Positions 41,305 to 49,500 of a DNA stretch of 64,000 nucleotides are shown one piece after another. This DNA comes from Paractinoplanes lichenicola. Lineage in GTDB: Bacteria > Actinomycetota > Actinomycetes > Mycobacteriales > Micromonosporaceae. Positions within the stretch are counted from its first letter, which is position 1. Each line of letters starts with the position of its first letter. Both the position numbers and the translations under genes were made by a program. Location: positions 62,001 to 126,000 of the forward strand of contig NZ_JAENHO010000016.1 of the NCBI RefSeq assembly GCF_016785085.1, written 5' to 3'. The notes below the pieces were generated by a model. The model worked only from the letters and a program-made list of their open reading frames with translations. It made no database searches and had not been told where the DNA came from.

Positions 41305-44300
41305 TCAGCGCACCGCCGCCGGGTCGAGCGCGAACAGCTCACGCAGTTGGTCAGTGCTCAGGTCGGTGATCCACTCCTCGCCGGTGCCGACGACCGACGA
41401 GGCGAGCGCCTTCTTCCGCTCGATCATCCCGTCGATCTTCTCCTCCAGCGTCCCCGTGCAGATGAACTTGCGGACCTGCACGTTGCGCGACTGTCCAATC
41501 CGGAACGCACGGTCGGTGGCCTGATCCTCGACCGCGGGGTTCCACCATCGGTCAAAGTGGACGACATGGTTGGCCGCCGTCAGGTTGAGACCGGTGCCCG
41601 CCGCCTTGAGCGACAGCAGGAACAGCATCGGCTCGTCATCGGTCTGGAACCGCTCGACCAGATCGTCGCGCTTCGCCTTCGAGAGTCCACCGTGGAGCCA
41701 CAGCACCGGACGGTCGAGATGCGCCGCGAGATAGGGCTGCAGCAGCGAGCCCCATTCCGCGTACTGCGTGAAGATCAGGGCCTTGTCGCCGTCCTCGATG
41801 ATCTCTTCGGCGAGCTCCTCGAGCCGGGCCAGCTTGCCCGAGCGGCCCGGCAGGCGCGAGCCGTCCTTGAGCAGGTGGGTGGGGTGGTTGCAGACCTGCT
41901 TGAGCTTGGTCATCGCGGCCAGCACGTTGCCGCGCCGCTGGATGCCCTCGCTGCCCGAGATCGCCTCCATCATGTCCTCGACGACGGCCTGATAGAGCGT
42001 CGCCTGCTCGGCCGTGAGCGTGCACCAGACCTTCATCTCGTTCTTCTCGGGCAGATCCGAGATGATCGTTTTGTCGGTCTTGAGGCGGCGCAGCACGAAC
42101 GGGCCGGTCGCCCTTTTCAGCGCGGCCGCGGCGTCCTCGTCCTGCCGCACCTCGATCGGCTCCTGGAACCGCCGGCGGAACCGCTTGACCGGCCCGAGCA
42201 GCCCCGGGTTGCAGAAGTCCATGATGGACCACAGCTCGGCCAGGTGGTTTTCGACAGGCGTGCCGGTGAGAGCGAGCCGGGTGCGGGCCGGCACCGACCG
42301 TACGGCCTGGGCCTGCCGGGTGCCGCTGTTTTTGATGGCCTGCGCCTCGTCGCACGCCAAGCGTCCCCAATGGACATCACGCAGAGCCTCGATGTCGCGA
42401 ACCGCCGTCCCGTACGTGGTCAGCACCAGATCGGCGTCGCGCACTGCCGCGTCGAAGTCTTCGCCGCGCTGACGGGTGCCGCCGTGATGCACGTAGACCC
42501 GCAGGCTGGGCGCGAACCGGGCCGCCTCCTTCTGCCAGTTGCTGACCAGAGACATAGGACAGATGAGCAGGGTCGGCGCGACGGGTGCCGCCGGGTCGGC
42601 TCGTTCGGTCAGCAGCAGCGACAGGGTCTGCGCCGTCTTGCCGAGGCCCATGTCGTCGGCGAGGATGCCGCCGAGCCCCAGCCGCGACAGGAAGTGCAGC
42701 CACGAGAGGCCGCGTTCCTGATAGGGCCGGAGCGCGCCCTGGAAGCTCGCCGGGGTCGGGACCGGGGCGAGACGTTCGGCGGCCTGGCCGGAGAGCAGGT
42801 CGCCCAGCATCCCGTCGGCGTCGACGTCGACCAGCGGCAGATCCTCCTCGCCGCCATCCATGACCTGCTGCAGGACCTCGCCCGCGGTGAGCTCGCCCTC
42901 GCGCCGCTTGCCGACGGCCTTGAGGGCGGCCTTGAGCTGGCGATCGTCGAGCTCGACCCACTGCCCCCGGACGCGCACCAGCGGCACCTTGAGCCGGGCC
43001 AGCTCGGCCAGCTCCTCCGCGGTCACCACCCCGTCGCCGATCACCAGCTCGAGCTTGAAGTCGACCAGGTCGTCGAGCCCGAACCCGGAATCGGCGACCG
43101 CCCGCGACGAGCTGCCCTTCTTCGACTTCGACCGGGTGGTCAGCTTGAGCCCGACGCCCTTGCGCCCGGCCCAGGCCGGCAGCTGCACCCCGAACCCGGC
43201 CGCCTGCAGCAGGGGAGCGGCCTGCCGGAGGAACTCGTGCGCCTCGCCGGTGTCGATCACGAGCGCCGCCGGCTCCTGCTCCTGCAGGGCCAGATGCAGC
43301 AGCGGGAACAGCCGGACGGCCCGCCCGAGCCCGGCCAGCAGGGTCTCGTCGGGCCGGGCCGGCAGCCCCGGGAACCGTCCACCGGCCCACACGTCGGTCG
43401 CCGCGAGATAGAGGCTCGGATCCTCCGACGACTGGAGCGCGAATTCCAGCCCCCACTCGTCGGCGCCGGGCTCGGGCTCGCTGAGCCGGAAACTGACCCG
43501 GATCGGCCCGTTGGCCTCGTAGGCCGCGCGCAGCCACTCGTCGAGCGCCTCGCGCAGCTCGCGCTCCTCGGCCGGCTTGGCCCCCGGCAGCGCGGGGTCG
43601 GCCGCGGTCAGCGCGGCGATCCACCGGTCGGGCAGGGGGCCCTTGGGGCCGGCCCGATGACCGAGCAGGATGCGCTCGGGCATGACGGCCCGGGCCGCGC
43701 CGTCGAGCAGGGCGGCCACCGCGTCCTGCAGGGTGGCGGCCACCGAGGTGCCGGTGGCCCGGACCGCGGCGGGCATCGCGGTGGCGAAGTCGCGATAGGT
43801 GGCGGCGTCGGCGCCGGTGACGACCGCGCGCCAGCGGGCCGTCGGCACCCCGGCCTCGGTGACCAGTTGGGGCAGCATGCGGCCGCGGCGGGCCAGGTCG
43901 CAGGCGTGGGCGGCCAGCACGCTGAGGTAGCGCAGCGACGAGCCGGCCAGCCAGGAGCCGGCCGGGTCGGGCTCGGCCAGCGCGGAGAGGGCGGCCAGCG
44001 CGGCGTCGCCCGGCAGCAGCAGAACCGGCACCGACCACTCGGCCAGCCGAACGCCGCGCGTCGCCGACTCGACGCCGGTGTCGGGGGAGGGGAGCGGGCC
44101 GCGGGCCGAACTGGGCAGCCGGAGCGTCAGCGACCCCGCGGCGGCCTTGCCCAGCGCGTCGCGGACGTCGTCGGACGTCTCGGCCAAGGCGGTCAGCAGC
44201 GCCTCGGCGCCGGGCGCGAACGGATGCGACCGCTGCTGCGCCCGGGAGCGGGTCGTCGACGGAAGATCGGGATCCTCGGCCCAGAGCGCGAGCTGACCCG

Positions 44301-44343
44301 GCCGGTCCGTGCCCGGGACCCAGCCGCCATGCACGACGAGCAC
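41305..44343 (-). CDS. SNF2/SWI2-family helicase (DEAD/DEAH, large)
   Basis: This 1012-residue protein has an N-terminal SNF2-associated region (about residues 1-480) and a SNF2 ATPase core: motif I DDMGLGKTAQTL, motif II CDEAQAIKN, motif III ALTGTPVENH, a lobe-2 block WLHGGLSKAKRDDLVERFQ, and motif VI DRAFRIGQSRNVQV near residue 960. It is the standard partner of the SWIM protein downstream. GTG 44343 yields the usual start (VLVVHGGWVPG) with AGGGGG upstream. An in-frame ATG at 44622 has AAGGGGG four bases upstream and would add 93 residues of unconvincing sequence, so the start is uncertain. Confidence 0.9.
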   Translation of the reverse strand: MLVVHGGWVPGTDRPGQLALWAEDPDLPSTTRSRAQQRSHPFAPGAEALLTALAETSDDVRDALGKAAAGSLTLRLPSSARGPLPSPDTGVESATRGVRLAEWSVPVLLLPGDAALAALSALAEPDPAGSWLAGSSLRYLSVLAAHACDLARRGRMLPQLVTEAGVPTARWRAVVTGADAATYRDFATAMPAAVRATGTSVAATLQDAVAALLDGAARAVMPERILLGHRAGPKGPLPDRWIAALTAADPALPGAKPAEERELREALDEWLRAAYEANGPIRVSFRLSEPEPGADEWGLEFALQSSEDPSLYLAATDVWAGGRFPGLPARPDETLLAGLGRAVRLFPLLHLALQEQEPAALVIDTGEAHEFLRQAAPLLQAAGFGVQLPAWAGRKGVGLKLTTRSKSKKGSSSRAVADSGFGLDDLVDFKLELVIGDGVVTAEELAELARLKVPLVRVRGQWVELDDRQLKAALKAVGKRREGELTAGEVLQQVMDGGEEDLPLVDVDADGMLGDLLSGQAAERLAPVPTPASFQGALRPYQERGLSWLHFLSRLGLGGILADDMGLGKTAQTLSLLLTERADPAAPVAPTLLICPMSLVSNWQKEAARFAPSLRVYVHHGGTRQRGEDFDAAVRDADLVLTTYGTAVRDIEALRDVHWGRLACDEAQAIKNSGTRQAQAVRSVPARTRLALTGTPVENHLAELWSIMDFCNPGLLGPVKRFRRRFQEPIEVRQDEDAAAALKRATGPFVLRRLKTDKTIISDLPEKNEMKVWCTLTAEQATLYQAVVEDMMEAISGSEGIQRRGNVLAAMTKLKQVCNHPTHLLKDGSRLPGRSGKLARLEELAEEIIEDGDKALIFTQYAEWGSLLQPYLAAHLDRPVLWLHGGLSKAKRDDLVERFQTDDEPMLFLLSLKAAGTGLNLTAANHVVHFDRWWNPAVEDQATDRAFRIGQSRNVQVRKFICTGTLEEKIDGMIERKKALASSVVGTGEEWITDLSTDQLRELFALDPAAVR

Positions 44344-44655
44344 ACCCACCCCCTGAAAGAACGCATCGAGACTAACGACCCCGGCCCGCGGAAACGACTC
44401 ACGCCCCGGCGGTTCGGAGTGGCTGCAGGGCAGCGGCCCGCTTCGGGGGCTGCGACGCCGCAGCCCGCGTTTCGCCAGCACGTCCAGCAGCCGTACGAGG
44501 GTGGCGGCAGTTTTTGGGGTGAAGCCGGCCTCGGGCATCTCGTCCCAGGGGGCGCCGTTGCGCGACCACGGACGGCGACGACCGGGGTGGCGGCGCCGGA
44601 TCGGGGCGCGGCTTATCTTCATGGTGCCCCCTTGAGCGGAGCCGAGCGGCAAGTC

Positions 44656-44682
44656 TGTACGTCGTACACAATACGCCGTACA
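44656..44682 (+). promoter_or_regulatory. Likely TetR operator
   Basis: Arms TGTACGTCGTA (44656-44666) and TACGCCGTACA (44672-44682) form an inverted repeat with one mismatch and a 5-base spacer. It ends 18 bases before the GTG of the TetR gene, and could also act on the divergent helicase side. The rest of 44344-44655 holds no gene I can support. Confidence 0.65.
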
Positions 44683-44700
44683 AGAAAGGAGCGCCAACCC

Positions 44701-45438
44701 GTGGCCGAGGCCAGACGCACCATCGATCTGCTGTGGTTCCCCGACGCGGTGGAGAAGCGGCGCGGCCGCCGCCAGGGCCTGAGCGTGCCCCGCGTGGTCG
44801 AGACCGGCGTCACGCTGGCCGACGACGAGGGTCTCGAGGCGGTGACCATGCGCCGGGTGGCTCACGAGCTGGGCGTCGTGCCGATGACGCTTTATACCTA
44901 TGTGCCCGACAAGGCGACGCTGCTCGAGCTGATGCTCGACCGGGTCTATCTGGCCATGAGCCGGGTCGAGCGGCCGGGCGAGCCGTGGCGTGACCGGCTG
45001 GCCGCGATCGCCGAGGAGAATCGCCGGCTCTACGCCGAGCACCCGTGGGCGGCCGAGATGCCCGCCGGCCGCCCGCCGCTGGGCCCGGGGCTGATGGCGA
45101 AGTACGAGCACGAGCTCAAGGCGTTCGAGGGGTGCGGGCTCGACGACGTGACCACCGACGCGGCGCTGACCTTTTTGATCGGCTTCGTGCAGTCCTCGGC
45201 CCGAGCCGGCGCCGTCGCCGCCGCTCAGGAGGGCACCGACGCGCAGTGGTGGGAGGTCAACAAGCCCCGGTTCAGCGTCGTCCTCGACGAGCGGGCCTAT
45301 CCCACGGCGACGCGCGTCGGGGCCGCCGCCGGGGCCGCTCAGAGGGCCGCGATCAACCCCGATCATGCGTACGGGTTCGGTCTGGAACGAGTGCTCGACG
45401 GGCTGGGAGTGCTCATCGCCACGCGACCCGCCGACTGA
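44701..45438 (+). CDS. TetR-family transcriptional regulator
   Basis: This 245-residue protein has an N-terminal TetR helix-turn-helix (VVETGVTLADDEGLEAVTMRRVAHELGVVPMTLYTYVPDKATLLELMLD, about residues 33-80) and a C-terminal ligand domain of the TetR_C type. GTG 44701 is preceded by AAAGGAG. It likely represses itself through the palindrome directly upstream. It sits 33 bases before mqnC, but mqnC appears to have its own leaderless promoter, so control of mqnC is not implied. Confidence 0.92.
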   Translation: MAEARRTIDLLWFPDAVEKRRGRRQGLSVPRVVETGVTLADDEGLEAVTMRRVAHELGVVPMTLYTYVPDKATLLELMLDRVYLAMSRVERPGEPWRDRLAAIAEENRRLYAEHPWAAEMPAGRPPLGPGLMAKYEHELKAFEGCGLDDVTTDAALTFLIGFVQSSARAGAVAAAQEGTDAQWWEVNKPRFSVVLDERAYPTATRVGAAAGAAQRAAINPDHAYGFGLERVLDGLGVLIATRPAD

Positions 45439-45471
45439 CGACCGGGCAGCCGGGGACGTAATCTCGACGAT

Positions 45472-46713
45472 GTGACGGCGAACCCGGAGATCGACAGCAT
45501 CCTGCAGCGAGCCGCCGACGGCGGGCGGATCACGCCCGAGGAGGCGCTGCTCATCTACACGGAGGCGCCGTTCCACGCGCTCGCCGAGGCCGCCGACACG
45601 GTCCGCCGCCGTCGTTATCCCGACGGCATCGTCACCTACCTGATCGACCGCAACATCAACTACACCAATGTGTGCGTCACCGCGTGCAAGTTCTGCGCCT
45701 TCTTCCGTGCCCCGAAGCACAAGGAGGGCTGGTCGCACCCGATGGAGGAGATCCTGCACCGCTGCGGCGAGGCGGTCGATCTCGGCGCCACCCAGGTGAT
45801 GCTGCAGGGCGGCCACCACCCCGACTTCGGCGTGGAGTATTACGAGGAGCTCTTCTCCTCCGTCAAGCAGGCGTATCCGCAGCTCGCGATCCACTCGATC
45901 GGCCCCAGCGAGATCTTGCACATGGCGAAGGTCTCCGGCGTCTCGATCGAGGAGGCGGTCGTCCGCATCAAGGCCGCGGGGCTCGACTCGATCGCCGGGG
46001 CCGGCGCCGAGATGCTGCCCGACCGCCCGCGGAAGGCCATCGCCCCGCTCAAGGAGAGCGGCGCTCGCTGGCTCGAGGTGATGGCGGTCGCGCACCGCCA
46101 CGGCCTCTCGTCGACCGCGACGATGATGATGGGCACGGGCGAGACGCATACCGAGCGCATCGAGCACATCCGGATGATCCGCGACGTGCAGGATCTGGCG
46201 GTCGCCAACGGCTACCGCGACGACGCGGTCGAGACCAGCCACGAGGTGGGCGGGTTCCGCGCGTTCATCCCCTGGACCTATCAGCCCGAGAACAACCACC
46301 TCAAGGGCCGCACCCAGGCCACGACCATGGAATACCTGCGGTTCCTGGCCATGTCGCGGCTGTTCTTCGACAACGTGCCGCACCTGCAGGCGTCCTGGCT
46401 GACCACCGGCAAGGACGTCGGTCAGCTGTCGCTGCACCTGGGCGTCGACGACCTGGGCTCGATCATGCTCGAGGAGAACGTGATCTCCTCGGCGGGCGCC
46501 CGCCACCGGTCGAACCTGCACGAGCTGATCTGGATGATCCGCACGGCCGACCGCACCCCGGCCCAGCGCGACACCCTCTACCGCCATCTGGCGGTGCACC
46601 ACACCCCGGCCGACGACCCGACCGACGAGCGGGTGGTCTCGCACTTCTCCTCGATCGCGATGCCCGGCGGCGGCGCCGGCCGCGCCCAGCTGCCCCTGGT
46701 CGAGGCCAAATAG
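45472..46713 (+). CDS. mqnC: Cyclic dehypoxanthine futalosine synthase MqnC (radical SAM)
   Basis: This 413-residue radical SAM enzyme turns dehypoxanthine futalosine into its cyclic form. The [4Fe-4S]-SAM loop CVTACKFCAFF is near residue 67, followed by QVMLQGGHHPDFGVEYYE and the MqnC blocks AGAGAEMLPDRPRKAI and WTYQPENNHLKGRTQATT. An insertion of about 16 residues (near residues 242-259, AVANGYRDDAVETSHE) splits the usual VQD..GGFRAF stretch. GTG 45472 lies seven bases after TAATCT, indicating a leaderless start. It is the intact radical-SAM member of the pathway in this window. Confidence 0.95.
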   Translation: MTANPEIDSILQRAADGGRITPEEALLIYTEAPFHALAEAADTVRRRRYPDGIVTYLIDRNINYTNVCVTACKFCAFFRAPKHKEGWSHPMEEILHRCGEAVDLGATQVMLQGGHHPDFGVEYYEELFSSVKQAYPQLAIHSIGPSEILHMAKVSGVSIEEAVVRIKAAGLDSIAGAGAEMLPDRPRKAIAPLKESGARWLEVMAVAHRHGLSSTATMMMGTGETHTERIEHIRMIRDVQDLAVANGYRDDAVETSHEVGGFRAFIPWTYQPENNHLKGRTQATTMEYLRFLAMSRLFFDNVPHLQASWLTTGKDVGQLSLHLGVDDLGSIMLEENVISSAGARHRSNLHELIWMIRTADRTPAQRDTLYRHLAVHHTPADDPTDERVVSHFSSIAMPGGGAGRAQLPLVEAK

Positions 46714-46744
46714 AGACCGGAAGGCCGAATAGACGTACCGCCAT

Positions 46745-46758
46745 TGACCGTTCGGTCA
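46745..46758 (+). promoter_or_regulatory. Palindromic operator-like site between mqnC and menG
   Basis: TGACCGTTCGGTCA is a perfect palindrome (6-bp arms and 2-base centre) of the type bound by TetR-family repressors. It stands 31 bases after the mqnC stop, upstream of the structured leader before menG. Confidence 0.5.
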
Positions 46759-46797
46759 GGTCGCCCTCCCCAAACTGTGGAGGCCGGGTATCTCCTT

Positions 46798-46981
46798 CGT
46801 AACGAGGCTCGTGAACCTCTGTTGCGGGTGTTGCACGCCTGGTTACGTTGCCTGCGTAAGGCCTGAGAACTTCCTGACGCAGAGCCGGGGATCAATACCG
46901 GTGATGGTCGCGGACCCGACCGATGGCGGTCGTATATATAACGCACAAGGAACCGGGCGGGATGGGTGACCATCCCGCCCG
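46798..46981 (+). ncRNA. Candidate structured RNA leader upstream of menG
   Basis: A run of nested and adjacent helices fills this intergenic stretch. CGTAAC/GTTACG (46798-46803 with 46842-46847) encloses GAGG/CCTC and GCG/CGC hairpins like a three-way junction. Then come CTGCGT/ACGCAG (46852-46882), CCGG/CCGG (46885-46901), GTCG/CGAC (46907-46920) and a perfect 12-bp hairpin with a GTGA loop (46954-46981) that could terminate transcription 32 bases before menG. Short blocks resemble parts of known riboswitches, but no class fits as a whole. Folding was done by eye. Confidence 0.35.
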
Positions 46982-47013
46982 ATCTGTTTGTGCGGGGTGG
47001 CAGAGTTGTCAGG

Positions 47014-47709
47014 GTGACGCGCGCAGATCTGGACAAGCAGCCGCACGAGGTCGCCGAGATGTTCGACGGCGTGGCCGAGCGGTACGACCTGACCAACACG
47101 GTACTCGCCTTCGGGCAGGACCGGGGCTGGCGCCGCTCCACCCGCGCGGCCCTCGGTCTGCGGCCGGGGGAGCGGGTGCTCGACGTCGGGGCCGGCACCG
47201 GCATCTCCACCGAGGAGCTGAGCCGCTCGGGCGCGTTCGCGGTGGGCGCCGACCTGTCCACGGGCATGCTGCGGGCCGGCCGCCGGGTGCGCCCCCAGGT
47301 CCCGCTGGTCGCCGGGGACGCGCTGAGGCTGCCGTTCGCCGACGAGACGTTCGACGCGGTCACGATCTCGTTCGCGCTCCGCAACGTCGTGGACGTCGAG
47401 GGCGCGCTGCGTGAGCTGGCCCGGATCACGCGGCCCGGCGGCCGGCTGGTGATCTGCGAGTTCAGCAGCCCGACCTTCACGCCGTTCCGCACGGTCTACA
47501 TGCAGTACGTGATGCGCTCGCTGCCGGTGGTCGCGCGCACGGTGTCGAGCAACCCCGACGCGTACGTGTATCTCGCCGAATCGATTCGCGCCTGGCCCGA
47601 CCAGGCGGCCCTGTCGGCGCGCATCGCCGCGGCGGGCCCGTGGAGCCGGATCGGCTGGCGCAACCTGACCGGCGGCATCGTGGCCCTGCATCGGGCGACG
47701 AAGGCCTAA
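47014..47709 (+). CDS. menG: Demethylmenaquinone methyltransferase MenG/UbiE
   Basis: This 231-residue class I methyltransferase has the UbiE/MenG signature. EVAEMFDGVAERYDLTNTVLAFGQDRGWRR lies at the N-terminus, motif I VLDVGAGTGIS near residue 58, VAGDALRLPFADETFDAVTISFALRN near 105-130, and ITRPGGRLVICEFSSP near 145. It methylates demethylmenaquinone in the last step of the pathway. GTG 47014 gives the family N-terminus; an ATG 16 codons upstream lies inside the 12-bp hairpin and is less likely. Confidence 0.94.
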   Translation: MTRADLDKQPHEVAEMFDGVAERYDLTNTVLAFGQDRGWRRSTRAALGLRPGERVLDVGAGTGISTEELSRSGAFAVGADLSTGMLRAGRRVRPQVPLVAGDALRLPFADETFDAVTISFALRNVVDVEGALRELARITRPGGRLVICEFSSPTFTPFRTVYMQYVMRSLPVVARTVSSNPDAYVYLAESIRAWPDQAALSARIAAAGPWSRIGWRNLTGGIVALHRATKA

Positions 47710-47766
47710 AGAGGGATAAAAACGGCTTTCGCCGCGAAACGGTAGAAGGCCTGTTTGGCTCGGGGA

Positions 47767-48036
47767 ATGACGACCTTCGGGCATCTCGAAGACACGGACA
47801 TCGACATCGCGATCGACGAGCGCGACGCCGGCGAGCGCCGGGGCATGGAGCTGGCCACCCGGCTCCGGATGGTCGCCGCCGAGGATCCCGACCTGGCTCA
47901 GGAGCTGGTCGACAACCTGATCGTCGCGCTCGACAAGGCCATGGGCGGCAACTTCCGGGACTACCTGGACGGTGAGGCGCGGGAGGCCGCGGACAGGGTA
48001 CTGACGTCGGGCAATTCACCCGGCCGAAACAGTTAG
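47767..48036 (+). CDS. Small acidic protein, unknown function
   Basis: This 89-residue acidic protein (TTFGHLEDTDIDIAIDERDAG at the start, helices from about residue 25 on, DLAQELVDNLIVALDKAMGG) has no recognised family. Codon use (GC at third positions) fits a real gene. ATG 47767 is 58 bases after menG, with a weak GGGGA site. A GTTAGG/CCTAAC inverted repeat overlaps its stop codon. It lies between menG and menJ, so it may be part of that unit. Confidence 0.6.
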   Translation: MTTFGHLEDTDIDIAIDERDAGERRGMELATRLRMVAAEDPDLAQELVDNLIVALDKAMGGNFRDYLDGEAREAADRVLTSGNSPGRNS

Positions 48037-48092
48037 GTTCCCCTAACCCGAACGACCTTCAATGGCCGTCCTAGACTCCGACTTGGGCATGC

Positions 48093-48110
48093 TTGTGAAC
48101 TGTTTCACGA
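48093..48110 (+). promoter_or_regulatory. Rex-like (NADH/NAD+ redox) operator upstream of menJ-nuo
   Basis: TTGTGAACTGTTTCACGA matches the Rex operator pattern TTGTGAA-N4-TTCACAA with one mismatch (G for A in the right arm). It lies 24 bases before the GTG of menJ. In Streptomyces, Rex represses nuo and cytochrome bd genes when NADH is low. Here it would place menJ, and through it perhaps nuoA-N, under redox control. Confidence 0.65.
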
Positions 48111-48134
48111 GCTGCTGCGAGACGGAGGTGTGGT

Positions 48135-49430
48135 GTGAGCAACCAAGTACCATCCGGGCGAATAGCCGACGAGGCTGATGTCATCGTCGTCGGTGCAGGT
48201 CCGGGAGGATCTGCGGCGGCCTATCACATGGCGCGGCACGGGCTCAGAGTCCTGCTGCTGGAGAAGACCGAGTTCCCGCGCGAGAAGGTCTGCGGCGACG
48301 GTCTCACCCCGCGTGCCGTCCGCCAGCTGGTGCGAATGGGCGTCGACACCTCGGAAAAGGCCGGCTGGCTGCAGAACAAGGGCCTCCGGGTGATCGGCGG
48401 CGGCGTCCGGCTCGAGCTGGACTGGCCCGATCTGGCCAGCTTCCCCAACTACGGCCTGGTGCGGACCCGGCTCGACTTCGACGACATGCTCGCCCGGCGG
48501 GCCGTCGAGGCGGGCGCCGTGCTGCACACGAACACCAACGTCACCGGGCCGGTGCTGGACGACGACGGCCACGCGATCGGCGTCACGGCCAAGGTGGGCC
48601 CGGGCAAGGAGCCCGTCGAGTTCCGTGCCCCGCTGGTCATCGCGGCCGACGGCGTCTCGGGCAAACTGCCCATCGCCATGGGCCTGGCCAAGCGCGACGA
48701 CCGTCCGCTCGGCGTGGCCGTCCGGCGCTATTACCACTCGCCGGTGCGCGCGAACGACGACTATCTCGAGTCCTGGCTCGAGCTGCGCAGCGCGACCGAC
48801 CGCGAGCGCCTTCTCCCCGGATACGGCTGGATCTTCGGCATGGGGGATGGCAGGGTGAACGTGGGCCTCGGCATTCTCAACAGCTCGAGCGCGTTCGGCA
48901 AGACCAACTACCGCGCGATGCTGACCGACTGGCTGGCCGGGACGCCGGCCGACTGGGGCATGCGCGACGAGTCGAACGCGGACGGGCCGATCCTCGGCGC
49001 CGCGCTTCCGATGGGCTTCAACCGGGTGCCGCACTACACGCGCGGCCTGATGCTGGTCGGCGACTCCGGCGGCATGGTCAACCCGATGAACGGCGAGGGC
49101 ATCGCGTACGCGATGGAGAGCGGCGAGCTGGCGGCCGAGGTCGCGGTGCAGGCGCTCGCCCGGCCCGCCGGCGCCGACCGTGAGCGCGCGCTGCGGGCCT
49201 ATCCCACGGAGCTCAGCCTCAGGTTCGGCGGCTATTACCGCCTTGGTGGCGTATTCGTGAAGTTGATCGGCAATCCTCAGATCATGCGGATTGCCACGAA
49301 ACACGGCATGCCGCATCCGACGCTGATGCGATTCGTTCTGAAGCTGCTGGCCAACCTCACGGACCCGCGTGGCGGCGACAGCATGGACCGGATCATCAAC
49401 GGCCTGACCAAGGTCGCACCGGCCGTATGA
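48135..49430 (+). CDS. menJ: Menaquinone reductase MenJ (geranylgeranyl reductase family)
   Basis: This 431-residue flavoprotein has an FAD dinucleotide fold at the N-terminus (DVIVVGAGPGGSAAAYHMARHG, about residues 15-36), KVCGDGLTPRAV near residue 51, and the family block MLVGDSGGMVNPMNGEGIAYAMESGELAAE near residue 305. Mycobacterial MenJ saturates the beta-isoprene unit of menaquinone. The location between menG and nuoA supports this role over phytyl/geranylgeranyl reduction. GTG 48135 follows CGGAGG. Seventy bases separate it from nuoA. Confidence 0.9.
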   Translation: MSNQVPSGRIADEADVIVVGAGPGGSAAAYHMARHGLRVLLLEKTEFPREKVCGDGLTPRAVRQLVRMGVDTSEKAGWLQNKGLRVIGGGVRLELDWPDLASFPNYGLVRTRLDFDDMLARRAVEAGAVLHTNTNVTGPVLDDDGHAIGVTAKVGPGKEPVEFRAPLVIAADGVSGKLPIAMGLAKRDDRPLGVAVRRYYHSPVRANDDYLESWLELRSATDRERLLPGYGWIFGMGDGRVNVGLGILNSSSAFGKTNYRAMLTDWLAGTPADWGMRDESNADGPILGAALPMGFNRVPHYTRGLMLVGDSGGMVNPMNGEGIAYAMESGELAAEVAVQALARPAGADRERALRAYPTELSLRFGGYYRLGGVFVKLIGNPQIMRIATKHGMPHPTLMRFVLKLLANLTDPRGGDSMDRIINGLTKVAPAV

Positions 49431-49460
49431 GCACCCCGCGGCCGACACGAGCAAATCGGA

Positions 49461-49485
49461 CTAATAGTGTGAACCAGCTAATAGT
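49461..49485 (+). promoter_or_regulatory. Direct repeats CTAATAGT just upstream of nuoA
   Basis: CTAATAGT occurs at 49461-49468 and again at 49478-49485, 17 bases apart, 16 bases before the nuoA start. The AT-rich copies could be -10 boxes (TAATAG) or a regulator's tandem site. The sequence between them contains GTGTGAAC, a half match to a Rex box. Confidence 0.4.
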
Positions 49486-49500
49486 CGACCAGGAGACACG

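Noticed and set aside
44344..44622. N-terminal 93-residue extension of the SNF2 helicase
   Set aside because: A good ribosome site exists, but the sequence is basic and unlike the family; mentioned as an alternative start only.
41215..44700. Very long plus-strand frame upstream of and fused to the TetR gene
   Set aside because: It is antisense to the SNF2 helicase and SWIM genes; the TetR domain begins only after the ribosome site at about 44686.
46798..46930. TPP, c-di-GMP-I or c-di-AMP (ydaO) riboswitch before menG
   Set aside because: Blocks such as CCTGAGAA, GACGCAGAGCC and CCGGTGATGG look familiar, but spacing and pairing partners do not match any one class; kept only as an unassigned structured RNA.
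48032..48048. Iron box (DtxR/IdeR) after the small protein gene
   Set aside because: GTTAGG and CCTAAC pair, but the spacing does not match the 19-base iron-box consensus.
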